Assembly: GCA_051294375.1 (NCBI GenBank)
Contig: CM119269.1
Location: forward strand, 11,700,883-11,764,882
DNA length: 64,000 nucleotides
Source: Paraspadella gotoi
Taxonomy: Eukaryota; Chaetognatha
Direction: 5' to 3'
Position 1 is the stretch's first letter; every line of letters starts with the position of its first letter. Both the position numbers and the translations under genes were made by a program. This document shows, piece after piece, positions 42,785 through 57,500 of this stretch. Below the pieces are notes generated by a model. It did no database searches, was not told the DNA's origin, and saw only the letters and a list, made by a program, of their open reading frames with translations.

Positions 42785-45700
42785 ATGTCATCCGCGGGAC
42801 ATTTGTCCTTCACGGAGTCCTTTGTCCTGTCCGGGATCGCCGCCGTGGTTTCGAAGACGGCCTCCGCGCCTCTCGAGAGGGTCAAACTTCTCATCCAGAA
42901 TCAGAACGAGATGCTGAAACAGGTTTTTTAAAACCTCGATTTATACGAAGATAACTGGTTAAAAATACCTCGACTAGAAAGCTAAAACGCTACAGCCTAT
43001 AGAAGAAAAACAAACAACCGGTCATTCCAGCAGACAGAAATATTTAATAAAATTGACAAATTTTAAAAAAATCGTTTTTTCCTTCACGCTTTTACCTAAT
43101 TACAAAATTCCATCAGGGAGTCATTAACGAAAAATATAATGGAATCATAGACTGTACGAAACGCGTCGTAACGACGGAAGGTAAAAAACAAAGAAATTGG
43201 TACAACCAATAATTAAAATTATCCATTCATTTAATAAATAAGTTATCTTGCCCCTGACTTTGGACAGGCTTTGGTGGTTTAAGGCCTCCATCACTCTTAC
43301 AAGATAATGACATAGCAGGTCCCTGCAAGCTTTCAATCAAGACTCTCTTACAGTCACGTTTATTCACTCCCAGAATACCTGTCGTCCTCGGGTGAGTTAT
43401 ATGCCAAAAGTTTTTTTGATTGCAAAGAACATCTGACACAATACGGGTAGGCCTAAAAAAATAGGTTTCCACCAATCGCCATTCAAATTGATTGAACACC
43501 CTTAGCGTTACCAGCGCTTGAAGGATTTTTGGCACATAAAATATAAATGTATAAAATATGAAAGATTTTAATCTCCAACCTCATTTATCAGTTAAAAAAA
43601 TATATTAGATTAATTCATGTCAAATTTCAAGACAAAAATACATTAAGTGGCTTTACAACATCATCAGCAATCTGCTGGAGGAGGTAGAAGCCATTACATT
43701 AATGTTTATATCTTTTAAGTTGGGGGAGTAGCACAAAGTGTTTCTATATAGATTTATTCACAAATAAATATATCAATATGATTAGGGGTTTAGTTATGAA
43801 AAGAAAATTATGTTTTTAATTAAAAGTAAATGGCTTTCATAAAGAAATTTTTACCTGCAACATTTCGTCCACATCCTTCAACTTATTGGGGAAGCCTCTA
43901 CAGAGCCTGTGAAGAATGTTACTCTTAAAATAATGAAATAACATTGAACCCAGAGTGTTTGGGCAACTAATAAAGTTATTTTTGAAAGTATAATTTTTAT
44001 TTTTTTCAGATTGATAGCATATGAAGATTTAATTCAAAAATGTTTCAAAAGAAGCTCCTTTGAGAAGTTGTGGATCAATCAAGATGAAATTTATCAAACA
44101 GTTTTACCCTATCTTGCTTAACTTATTAATTCTATATTAAAAATTATAATATAATATTTGGTGTATATTTTAGTATATTATAGTTTATATTATATTATAT
44201 TATATTATTATATTATATTATATATTATATTATATTATTATTATATTATTATATTATTATATTATTAGTTTATATTATATTTTAGTTTTATACAGAAAAA
44301 ATTTTCCAGGATGTGACTACACTGATATTTTTTTTAAAAACTTATTTTATTATTTAGAGCACTTATTTGTGAATAAAACTATATAAAAACACTTTGTGCT
44401 ACTCCCCCAACTTAAAAGATATAAATATTAATATAATGGCTTCTACCTCCTCCAGCAGATTGATGATGATGTTGTAAAGCCACTTGATGTATTTTTGTCT
44501 TGAAATTTGACATGAATTAACTCCATAAATTTTTCTAACTGATAAATAAGGTTGGACAATAAAATCTTTCATATTATAGACACAGTGAATTATGATGTAA
44601 AAGGTGTGCCAAAAATCCTTCAAGCGCTGGTAGCGCTAAGGGTGTTCAATCAATTTGAGTAGCGATTAGTGGAAACCTATTTTTTTAGGCTTACCCGTTT
44701 TGTGTTAGATGTTCTTTGTGATCCAAAAAACTTTTGGCATATGACTCACCCTACTGTCTTCCCTATAAATATTTCAAAGAATGTTTCAATTGTATGAAAA
44801 GAACACTCCCTGATTAATATCATAATGATTTTATTTTGAAGTAATCTATCATTTCTGTGGGATTAGATTCTCGGAAATTAAATTTTATATTGGTTGTACC
44901 AATTTTATAAAATTCAGTTCCTTGTATTTTGATGCTGGGCGGAGTACATTATAGTATTCCTCGATCTAATACTTGTGGTAGGGCCAAACTTTGTCAATGG
45001 GGGGGTCAGAAGTTCAATTTGGGAACTTTCCCAAATGAAGCTTCATACATTTCTGAGAAAGCTTTCAATATACCAATTTTTTTTTAAATGGCTAGAAGCA
45101 CTAGTAATTATTTTTTTAATATTTATTTATAGATAGGAAATGTCAAAAAAATTTTTTGGGGAATTTTGTATTTTTAAAAGCAGATTCATATAGGTTATTA
45201 AAAGTTGTTTACACAAAGTATAATTTAAGTGGGTCAAAATTAGGAAAAACTTAAAAAAATCATCCTCATCATCATCGTCCAATAATTTTAATAGTTTTGC
45301 TATTTTTTAGTAATAAAACATCAAAATTTTAAAAAGTTGTAATTACAATTTTTGTTTAACTTTTTGAGCTCTATCAGAGTCAAATAAAAAAACTTAAAAT
45401 ATCTAAAAAAATTTTTGACATTATATAGCAATATAATAATTTTAATTAACGAATTACTCATGGTTCAGAACATTTTTGCAAAAAAATATTTTAACACAAT
45501 AACTAATACTAATAATGGATTTGTTTAATGCTGTTCCCATTAAAATTTAAATTTGGTCGGCTACCGCTACTTGTGGGAGTGGTCTTTTCATAAAATTGAA
45601 ACATTCTTTGAAATATTATCACTTCATTGATAGGGAAGCAAGGAACTCTGGGAGTGAATAAACGAGACTGTGAGAGAGTCTTGATTGAAAGCTTGCAGGG

Positions 45701-46947
45701 ACCTGCAATGTCATTAACTTGTAAGAGTGATGAAGGCATTAAACCACTAAAGCCTGTCAAAAGTCGGGGTCAAGATAGCTTATTTATTAAATGAATGGAT
45801 AATTTTTATATTGGTTGTATCAATTTCATAAGTAGGAACGATACGAAATATTTATGATGTTCGTTATTGTCAGGCTTTTGGTCCTTGTGGCGAGGGAACG
45901 TGGCAAATTGTATTCGTTACTTTCCTACGCAGGGACTCAACTTTGCCTTCAAGGTTAACTTTTGATTCTAATGATAGATTTAAATACCTAAGTAAGCGTG
46001 ACTCACTATTTATTACGTCCTCCATTCATAACCAGGACACCATCAATAGTCTGATAGCCGTCTCGCCCCAAGCGTCGGCCCCGGTCCGTCTCATGTCAAC
46101 TATCGTGGCGGGCGGATTGGCGGGCGCCATTTCTCTCTTGGTCGTTTATCCACTGGACTATGGACGGACTCGGCTCGCCAATGACGCCGCGGAGAAAAAG
46201 GGCGCCACTTATACGGGTCAGTGGTGATTAGTGACTGGTGAGTGGTCAGTGAATGGGGTGTGAAATACCGCTAGTGTAAGATGAATGCGATGCCGTGAGT
46301 AAATCTCGTTTTATACTGTAAGTAAGATGCAGAATGACGAAAATAAGGCTTAGGCTGTGAACCTCTACCTCCGGCTTCTTCCGAGTCGTATGAAGATCAA
46401 TGACAGTTTGGTTGTTGGTTATTACTATTAGCGTTGTTAGTTATTAACGTTCTCAGGGTCAATGTACCAAATAGACTGATCTGATTGATATCGGCTGAGA
46501 TTGAATGTCTTGGTCTTAAACATTTAATATATATTGTAGTATAGTAATGTAAACTAAAGTATAGTATAGTAACCCCCTTCTTAGGTTTGCTCGACGTTTG
46601 GAAAAAAACAATTCGATCGGAAGGAATAACGGGAATGTACCGTGGATTCGCGATCTCCGTTTTCGGCATCATGTTCTACCGAGGTCTGTTCTTCGGACTC
46701 TACGATTTTCTAAAGCCCATAATTCTGGACGACGATCCACACCTTCTCGAAGTGAGTTGGGAAACTAAAAAGACGTTACTTGATTAATTTTTATGATAAA
46801 CGTTAAGACAATCACAAGGAATTTTTAGCTTGCCTTTAAGTATTATGCACTAGTAAACTGACTTGAAAAAAATTGATGATATGACAACAGCCGGGTTGCT
46901 TGTGATGCCCATCGGGATGGGCATCTCACTTTGGCTTTGGTTTTTCC

Positions 46948-47046
<99 letters not shown>

Positions 47047-50000
47047 GGACGGACGAACGAACGGACGGACGGACATCGTTTTTTTTTTTGCATAATTTTT
47101 CATAATTCGATATTCTGACAAAGGGGTGAACTTAGGAAAAGATTTTTGCTTAAATAGGTAATAGAAAATTTTTTGGTTTACCTAGTAGTTAACTGAATAA
47201 AAGTAGGCAATTTTTAATTGAGGAAAGGATCTTTAAAATCTTTAAGATATAACTGATAAACTTATGATCTAATTTGCTAAGATTTAAAAAAGAAATTTTA
47301 TCTTTAATAATTTGAAGCCAAATGATATTAAATTAATTATTGTAGTCTTGGAAGACGTTTTTAATGTTTTTCTACAACGACTTTATTTGTAAACAAGTTT
47401 GAGCAAACAATGTCGGATCTGCCTACAAAAATTAATTAATTAATTAATCGATTAATTAATTAATTAATTTTAATATTTATTTATTAATTATAAATTTATA
47501 TACAGCTTATCATCATCGATGTCCTTAAAATAAAGTAAATTTGACTTATATTTTTTCCATTTAAACTCATTTCCACTGGCACAATTCCGTCAAAACTTTA
47601 TATCTAGCTTCTTCACAAACTTTCCTTCCCACTCACAAAATTTCATCTCAATCTATTATGGGTTAAAATAAGTAAAAAGAGTCAAGTAAATGTGACTCAT
47701 ATTTTTTTCATTTAAACTCATTTCCACTCGTACCAAAACTTTATATCAAGCTTCGTCATACATTTTCCTACCCACACACAAAATTTGAACTCAATCTATC
47801 CTTCCAATTATGATTAATAAGATTATTTATTGGTTAAAATAAGTAAAAAGATTTTAGTAAATGCGACTTATGTTTTTTCCATTTAAACTCATATCCACTC
47901 ACACGATTCCGTCGAAACTTTATATCCAGCTTCATCACACATGTTCCTACCCATACACAAAATTTCATTTCAATCCAACCAGCCAATCACGAGTTATTGG
48001 GGCTTTTTGCTAAGGTGGGACGGATGGACGGATTGATTGACTGATTAATTAATTAGTGATTAATTAATTGACTAATTGATTAATTAACTGATTAATTATT
48101 TGATTTATTAATACATCCTGCATATACATTTAATATAATAGGGAAAAAATCATAATCAATTTTTTGTTTTTTTCATTTAAACTCATTTCCACTTAGACGA
48201 TTCCATCGAAACTTGATTTCCTGTTTAATCACACACTTGCCTACCCACATAAAAAATTCCAGGTCAATCGCCGCATTCACTCATGAGCAATTGGTGTTCA
48301 AATAGTGAATATATTTTTTTGTTTTTTCCATTTAAACTCATTTCCACTCGGACGATTCCATCGAAACTTTATATCCAGCTCAATCACATACTTCCCTACC
48401 CACACACAAAATTTCATTCAAATCCATCCATACAATCACGAGTAATTGGTGTTTTTTGCTAAGGTGGGACGGACGGAAGGACGGATGGATGGACGGACAT
48501 CATTTTTTTTTGGCATAATTTATCATAATTCGATGTTCTGACATGATATAAGTTAGTGCCCGACAATATTGAGGGGGCGGACCGACGGACCGACAAAGTG
48601 AATTATAGAGTCGGGATCTGCTGATAAGCAGATCCGACTAAAAACGTACATGTTTCGGCTTACATACAAGCCTTCTTCAGCGTTAACAAATTGTTTTTGT
48701 GAATTTTGAAATTATTTTGTGCTGAAGAGAAAAGAAGAGAAGTGGCGAGCGAGAATAAAATGCGTTGGTTATCCCTTAATTACTCCATTACACCATTAAT
48801 TCATTATGTCATAACATTCGTCTTTAAGTTATTATGTCATTTTGAGTCATTTTAGTCGCGTTTGATCCTTTATCCATTATGTTATTAAGTAAATACGTCA
48901 TTTTATGTTATTTTAGTCATGGTTGGTATTTTAGTCATTATGTCATTACATCATTATTCAGATCATTTTTAGTCACATTTAGTCATTTTAGTAAGGTTAG
49001 TAAGGTTAGTAAGGCGTAGTGAAAGTTATATACGAAAATTCTAAAAGTTAATTATGAATAACATACCATCAGTGAACATTAATTTGTAAAAAAAATTAAT
49101 TTTATGTTTTTTAATTTTCGCAGTAGGCTATATTTATATATAATACTATCTTATAAAATCGAAAAACTTCAAAATAGGCTTTTCTTAATTTTGATTGCAG
49201 ATTTGAATGCCTAGTCAAAAGTTGATAAAAGAAAATATAAATCATTTTTAAAAATTCTTTTATTAAGTGGGTTCAAAATTAAAAAAACTATATTTAATAT
49301 ATAAAAAGTTAATTTTCAGCTTAAAATATAGCTTTTTTAATTTTTAACCCACTTAATGAAGGAATTTTTCAAAAAGAGTTATATTTCTTTTTACCAACTT
49401 TTTATGACGAATCCAAATCTACAAAAAAATCTTAGAAAAAACTGTTTTGAAATTTTAACATTTATTAGTTTAGTACTAGTATAAATATGGCCTACTGCGT
49501 AAATTGTAAAATTTATTATAAATTTTTTGATTACATAAATGTTCATTAATATAATGTTGTTCGTTCCTCACTTTTAGAATTTTAATTAAAGTTAAATTTA
49601 TAAATTTTACTACGCCTAAATGGTTAGTCATGGTTGGTCTTTTAGCTATTACGTCATTACATCATTATATCCGGATCAATTTAAGTCAAATTTGGTTTTT
49701 TTATACGTCATTGTGTCATCATGTCATTTTATATCGTTATGTCATTTTCGGTCATGTTTTGGTCATTGTCTTTTACGTCACTTTACATCATTATGTATCC
49801 TCTGTTTTTATAATTTTTGAAATAAAAAAAAATAACTTTAATTTAAAAAAAAAATTAATTACTCCACTTGCCGATCAAATTTTTAAACGAGGTTGTTTTC
49901 CATCTATTCTAGATACAACTATTGGTTCTATTTATTTTTAATTTTTTACATTCTCCGCGTAATCAGCGAAACGTTTCAAAAATAAGAGAAAAAAAGGCGA

Positions 50001-50827
50001 AAACGTTCAGAAAAACTTTAAAAATTATGGAGGAATCTAACTCGGACAGTCAAGCTTTGCTAACGCAGAGGGAAGTCGTTAGGAATGTGGATGGAACATA
50101 ACGCTTGGGATGGTGGGTTCCCCCTCTGAACCAATGGGAAGGATGGTAAGCGGTGTGAATATACCGCCATAATTATCTGTTTTATGTATAATCCATTAAC
50201 TTACTTTACATAAACTAAGATAATAAATAACTAAATAATACACTAATTTTGACTTTTTTTCCAGCTTTTCCTGCTCGGCTACGCGACGACTGTGGCCTCT
50301 GAGGTGATCAGCTATCCGACGGATACGATTCGACGAAGAATGATGATGACGGCCGTGACGGGGAAAAAGTACAAGAGCGCACTCGACTGTGCTGTAAAGA
50401 TTGTCCGGAATGTTAGTAACTGTACTCTCTTTTTTTTTCTTATAAACCAGCTGGTAAAAAATAATGTTATGATAATTGATATAATAACAATAATTATAAA
50501 TTAGCCGATCGCGATAAAGGTAAAAAAAATTACATAAGAGGTTCTGAAATTTATCATTTCCAACAGGAAGGAGCCAAATCGCTCATGAAAGGCGTTGGTG
50601 CCAACGTGTTGCGCGGAATCGCCGGTGCTATGGTCCTCGCCGGATTCGATCACCTTCAGAAATATTACCTTCGGTGGCGAGATTCCAGAGGCGGTGGCGG
50701 CGGCGGTGGCGCCGGTGTCGGTTCTGGAAGTAAAACCAGTTTGTTAGAAAACTTGAGAGAAAATACCGGAACCTCCTTGTGGGGCGTGCAGGGAACCAAC
50801 AGGATCGCTGACAAACGTGAACGATAA
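42785..50827 (+). CDS. Mitochondrial ADP/ATP carrier (SLC25 family), 345 aa
   Basis: It exchanges cytosolic ADP for matrix ATP across the inner mitochondrial membrane. Seven exons join in phase: 42785-42922, 43117-43180, 45874-45953, 46036-46216, 46585-46751, 50265-50411 and 50567-50827. The three SLC25 signature motifs are present: PLERVK (29-34), PLDYGRTR (133-140) and PTDTIRRR (228-235). The last continues into RRRMMM (233-238), the hallmark of ADP/ATP carriers. [20 protein letters not shown] is also typical. The [11 protein letters not shown] loop resembles the longer M1-loop form seen outside the main vertebrate isoforms. The start was chosen at the ATG giving [13 protein letters not shown], one helix before PLERVK. 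The C-terminus carries an unusual Gly-rich tail of about 50 residues after WRDSRGG. Introns 2 and 5 are swollen by mobile elements. Confidence 0.95.
43192..45829. mobile_element. Foldback element of about 2.6 kb in a carrier intron
   Basis: Left end AAATTGGTACAACCAAT, then TTATCCATTCATTTAATAAA, GACTTTGGACAGGC and CCCTGCAAGCTTTCAATCAA. These are matched in inverted orientation at 45640-45829 (TTGATTGAAAGCTTGCAGGG, AATGGATAATTTT, ATTGGTTGTATCAATTT). A second inverted pair (43420-43550 with 44600-44760) and another (43560-43745 with 44385-44580) are nested inside. No transposase was found. Remnants lie at 37720-37870 and around the hAT element (58445-58539, 62630-62650). Confidence 0.8.
44163..44280. 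repeat. TTATA-type AT microsatellite
   Basis: Runs of TATTATATTA with no G or C, inside the foldback element. Confidence 0.9.
46885..47125. repeat. SINE B head fused to (ACAG)n and Helentron-like tail
   Basis: ACAACAGCCGGGTTGC (family B head) runs to TTTGGCTTTGG, then about 24 ACAG units (46949-47044), GGACGGAC words, then TTTGCATAATTTTTCATAATT and CGATATTCTGAC of the Helentron-like family. It is a chimaera of two repeat families joined at the tetranucleotide run, in carrier intron 5. Confidence 0.8.
47395..48640 (+). mobile_element. Helentron-like element, full-length copy
   Basis: 5' end CAAGTTTGAGCAAAC, AATGTCGGATCTGCC, AATTAATT stretch. About five core units of roughly 120-190 bp follow, each with TTTTTCCATTTAAACTCAT, TCCACTCGNACGATTCC-like and CCTACCCACACACAAAATTT words. 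Then come a GGGACGGACGGAAGGACGG run, TTTGGCATAATTTATCATAA, GTGCCCGACAATATTGAGG, and a terminal hairpin GGATCTGCTG/AAGCAGATCC followed by GACTAAA. No Rep/helicase ORF was seen. Confidence 0.75.
49017..49613. mobile_element. MITE (AAGGCGTAGTGAAAG ends)
   Basis: Left end GGCGTAGTGAAAGTTATATA, right end TTTTACTACGCC. It contains internal inverted AAATATAGCTTTTTTAATTT words. Same family as 59024-59634 and 10976-11562. Non-coding. Confidence 0.8.
50041..50172 (+). mobile_element. SINE-like family B, 3' fragment
   Basis: Carries GCTTTGCTAACGCAGAGGG, GAATGTGGATGGAACATAAC and ends GGTGTGAATATACCGCCATA. The head is missing. It lies about 90 bp before the sixth carrier exon. Confidence 0.75.
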
Positions 50828-51744
50828 TTTTTTTTTAAATATTTATGTTACCACTTTCTTTCGAGAAAAATTAAAATTTTGGTTGGGTTATTTGTAAAGC
50901 TAGTTGATATAAAGTCCTGACACCTCCAAATGCTTTGGGGATGATGAACTTAGAAATTAGGTATTCATTTACGAAACACCAATACATTTCTTTTTCATCA
51001 ACCTTTCCTGGAATATTTACGCGAATTTTGGAACAATAATACGACCTGTTGAATTTGCTAATTTTGTGAATTAGCGACACACTAATTTCGATAATTCCTT
51101 CAATGGTTTTAGTCATGAAAATTATGTAAATTATAGAACACGTTACTTTCCCATTTAAACATTCGCAATACTTTTAAAAAACGTTAACTTAAATTAAGTT
51201 AAGTCTTAATTAACCCATATGAAAATGACTTTTGTTTTCGGCGCTGATCCCGTTGGTGGATCGAACTTACAACATAAGTTTAAAAAATAAAAAAAGAACA
51301 GTTCAAATAAAAACGTCTGACCTTTTTGCACCAGTGCGTATACATTTTCTCTGCAGAATACCCACCGTATATGATCTATATATTAAGTCAAAACTTTTTG
51401 TTTTATTTTTTTTAATTGTTCTGAAGTTTTCATTGGCAGTCAAATTTTAAGATACCTCGCCAAGGAAATAACTTTTTAGTCTTACTTCTTTTCCGTTTTT
51501 TCAGTTTGTTCGTTAGTACTGTTTCCGTTCCTGTTTATATTATCTCTCTTTGTCAGTAAATTTCTTGATATTGTCGGTTTCTAATTCTCTCTTACCACCC
51601 AGCTAAACGATGTTCTGCAAACTTACTGTTCAAACAGTTTTTTGACCAAAGAGCTTTTTTCATCTTTCTAGATAAAATCTGGACCCTTCAAAGATAAACC
51701 CCAACTCTTCTAATAGTAATGCAGTCGCGTACATTAATAAAACA

Positions 51745-52931
<1,187 letters not shown>

Positions 52932-53501
52932 CGAACAGTGATCGAGTGGGTCGAGTGTCGAAATCCCTATTGTCAATATTATTGACGTCTGCATCGTCAT
53001 TGCATGAGCTCTTTCCGGAACTAGTGCGCCTTCAAAGACAATGGATCACTCTTGCAAGTTGGACAGCTGAACGTTATTTGAGGACGGGTTTATCTGAACT
53101 TAACCTAACATAGCTTCGTACTATTAGTGCGCGCGTTCTGAACGAGCAAGTTGAATATCTGATGTTTGAAAAGTTATTTTTTATAATCTGGACTTTATTA
53201 ATAAAACTTTGATCTCTGTTACCCTGTCCACAATCTCATTTATTTACTTAAAAGTAGGTCATACGAGAAAAAAGTCTATAGACAACAGGTAAACAATTAA
53301 TAATAACGTAAGACTGTAAGTTGTGAATAAAATTTCAGAAGGAAAAAGCTGTCAGTGAAAATTACATGAAGCTCGTATGTCTGATTGCAATTTTAGCTTT
53401 GATACTGTTGAACTTCTAGCTGATGTTAAAAAATAAATTTTCGAGGGGAGAAGCGCAATGACTGGCAAAATGTGATCATTTAATTAAGAGGATGTCAGAA
53501 G

Positions 53502-54536
53502 TCAAGTCTCAATATGTTTTGCAGTCGTTCCATTGGTTTCCTCTTCCAATTTTCCATTGTTTCCATTCAAAAGTCGCATCGCCAATTCTTCTTCCCCATT
53601 CTCGTCCGACGCGCCCTTAGTTTTCGGCTTGGCCCAATCTTGAACCACGCCGTCGCCGAAAGTTAAGTAGAACGCCGTCCCGCCCAAGATGATGATGGCG
53701 CAAATGTAGAAGACGAGACGCCACTCTGATTCCGTTCCCTGGAGAGAAATTATGGAGCATGCTTGATTGTTAAAAAAGGTTAATTTTACTATCGCCGACC
53801 GTGGTTAGGGTTTGGGGTTAAAAGTGGTATAGGGTTAGTGGTGATTAGGGTTGAGAGGATTTAAGGTTAGGGTAATTAGGTAATAATTTTTTTTTTATCG
53901 TCGCAATCGCTTAGCCTTTGCGACGATATTGTAACGCTTTTGCTCATAAGTGGCGTCGTCGTCGTCGTTGTTGTCGTCGGCGTTCCAAGTTATAGATCGC
54001 CTTTTTTATGATTAAATTTGGGTGTATGAAGCTGAAAATTTATATACAGCTTCTCATCGATGTGCTTAAAATTGAGTCTGGACAGTTATTAAATATGTTT
54101 TGTTTACGTTTTATCAAAACAAACAAATTTTCTCTCTTTTATTTTCATATTTCTTTCTCTCTCTCTTTTCTCTTTTAATTACTTGTCTCTCTCCCTCTCT
54201 CTTTTCTCTAGTCACTGATTCATAATCATAATCATACTCATACTATATAATATATATACTATATGAGTCATAGGATGTCTAGGACATAGGAAAAAAAACG
54301 AGTCTGCAGATGGCTCTGCAGGGGCTTATTCTTTTTCTCTCTTTTCTCTTGCTGCTACTGCTGCTGCTTTTTGATTTCTTTCTTTTTTCCTGCTGCTGAA
54401 AATGATTTGGCTTCTTTCTCTCTCTCTCTCTCTCTCTGATTAATTTTTTTCCTCTGAAGGAATTCGCGGATGAAATCGGGATCTTCATGTCGTCGTCTGG
54501 GATGGACTTGGTGAGACTGAGAGGGAAGGAGTTTCA

Positions 54537-54568
<32 letters not shown>

Positions 54569-57500
54569 GCAATTATGCAATTGCGACGATCCTTATGCTT
54601 TTAAGATTTTTTTAACTTGCATCATTTTTTCAACTTACGTGACTTATGTTTTTTCCATTTAAACTCATTTCCACTGGCACAATTCCATCAAAACTTTATA
54701 TCTAGCTTCTTCACACACTTTCCTACCCGCTCACAAAATTTCATCTCAATCTATTATAGGTTAAAATAAGTAAAAATATTAAAGTAAATGTGACTCATAT
54801 TTTTTTTATTTAAATTCATTTCCACTCGTATGTTTCTACCGAAACTTTATATCAAGCTTCGTCACACACTTTCTTACCCACACACAAAATTTGAACTCAA
54901 TCTATCCATCCAATTATGATTAATTAGAGTATTTATTGGTTAAAATAAGTAAAAAGATTTTAGTAAATGCGACTTATGTTTTTTCCATTTAACTTCATTT
55001 CCATTCACACGATTCTATCGAAACTTTATATCCAGCTTTATCAAACACTTTCCTACCCACACACAAAATTTTATTCCAATCCAATCTGTCAATCACGAGT
55101 TATTGGAGCTTAATTGTCTAATTGATTAATTAACTGATTAATTATTTGAATTATTAATACATACTGCATATACATTTAATATAAAAGGAAAAAGAAGCAT
55201 AATCAATTAGTGAAACAGGTGTTTGTTTTTTTCCATTTAAACTCATTTTCTCTCAAACGATTCCATCGAAACTTGATTTCCTGTTCAATCACACACTTTC
55301 CTACCCACATATAAAATTCCAGGCCAATCGCCCCATCCACTCATGAGCAATTGGTGTTCAAATAGTGAAATATATTTTTTTGTTTTTTCCATTTAAACTC
55401 ATTTCCACTTGGACGATTCCATCGAAACTTTATATCCAGCTCAATCACACACTTCAAATCCATCCATCCAATCACAAGTAAGTGGTGTTTTTTGCTAAGG
55501 TGGGACGGATGGACGGACGAACATTAATTTTTTTGCATAATTTATCATAATTCGATGTTCTGACATGATATAAGTTAGTGCCCGACAATATTGAGGGGGC
55601 GGACCGACGGACCGACAAAGTGAATTATAGAATCGGGATCTGCTGATAAGCAGATCCGACTAAAAAAATATTGTGATTTATCATCTGATTAGCAGATTAC
55701 CGCTTAATTATTGTAGGCAGATCCGACATTGTTTGCTCAAACTTGTTATGATTTAATTTGGGTGTATGAAGCTAAAAATTTATATACAGCTTCTCATCAT
55801 CAATGTGCTTAAAATTTAGTCTGGACAGTTATTAAATATGTTATGTTTACATTTTATCAAAACAAACAAATTTTTTCTATGAAGAGACAGTAATTATTGT
55901 TGTGTTAGTTACAGAACCGTTCAACATAAGCAGTCCCTGAGCTTCGGATAAGAATGTAACACCGTGTTTCAAGCGGGTTAAGCGCCCGGTCGGCTACCGG
56001 GCTAGAACCCCGGACCTTTGGGTTGGGAGGCGAATGATTTGCCTCCGGCACTAATGGCCGCTGATGAACGGTTGGTAGATTTTAGTCCACCATATCTCTT
56101 TTATTTTTATATTTCTTTCTCTCTCTCTTTTCTCTTTTAAGTACATGTCTCTCTCCCTCTCTCTTTTCCCTAGTCACTGATTCTTAGGGAAAAAAACGAG
56201 TCTGCAGCTGGCTCTGCAGGGGCTTATTCTTTTTTTCTCTTTTCTCCTGCTGCTTCTGCTGCTGCCTTTTGATTTCTTTCTTATTTTTCTGGGTGCCTCT
56301 GCTGCTGGCTTCTCTCTCTCTTTTTCACTCTCTTTCTCTCTCTCTCTCTCTTTCTTTTTTTTTTCAGGGGCTGCGTCTGCTGATCAGTTTATTTTTTTCC
56401 TTTCTATTCTTTCTTTATATTTCTTTTTTTCTTTTTCTTTCTGTTTATAAATTAATTTTCTTTTCTCAAATTTGATTTTTTTTAGTATCAAAATTTGTCG
56501 TCAATCCAGATTTTTCTTATGCGATTGCGACGATCCTTATGCTTTTGAGATTTTTTTTTTTAATTAAGTACAATGTGAGACGACAACCCGCCGTTAGAAA
56601 AAAAACGTCATTTTCAAACTGGTATACTCACACCATCCCAGGCGTTGTGTTCCATCCACAGTCCTAACGAGTTCCCTCTGCATTGGCAAAGCGAGACCGT
56701 CCTAGGGTAACCGCGCCAGTTACTGGATGCGTCACTGAGGGTCGGAAGCCCCCAAAGCCAACAGTGAGATGCCCCATCCTAATGGGCATCACAGGCAACC
56801 CGGCTGTTGCCATAAGTGGTGAGTCCTACTATTGAACACGCAACCTTCTTAAGGTACACTACGACAAACGCCTATAGCCTGCAGACTTTGGGTACGCTAC
56901 AACAAAACCGCCTATGCCCCTGGAGTACGCTATGACAAACGCCTATGCCCCCACAGCTCGCGCTCTCTTTCTCCCACATGGTAAGTCTTGTCAGACACTT
57001 TTCAGGCTTGAGGAACCTGAGTGATGTATTGGCCCGGGAATCCTGTGGTGGTGTATTCTCATATCCACGATCATCCCACACCATCCCAGGCGTTGTGTTC
57101 CATCCACAGTAGGGTGAAGTAAAAGTTTGGAATCAAAATTTAGCAGTTATATTTTGAAAACTATCATATTAGTAAATATTAATCTGTAGTTTTTTTATTT
57201 TTTTTTATAAATATAGTAACCCAGTCAGCTTATTTTGTATATAATACTACCCTTATATAATGTCAAAATTTTAAAATGTTTTTTTTTAAATTCTGAGAAC
57301 AGATTCAGATTCCTCGTTAAAAATTGATGAAAGAAAATATCTTTTTTAAAAATTATTTTATTAAGTAAGTTAAAATTATAAAAAATTATATTTTTAAACC
57401 GAAAATTGAAAATCCGTATCTTAAAATATTTTTTTTATATTTTTAACCAACTTAATAAAAGAATTTTTTTTAAAAAATGATTCTTTCTTATGTTAACTTT

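Noticed and set aside
46843-47121. Frames reading [12 protein letters not shown] or TDRQTDRQ
   Set aside because: They are translations of the (ACAG)n microsatellite.
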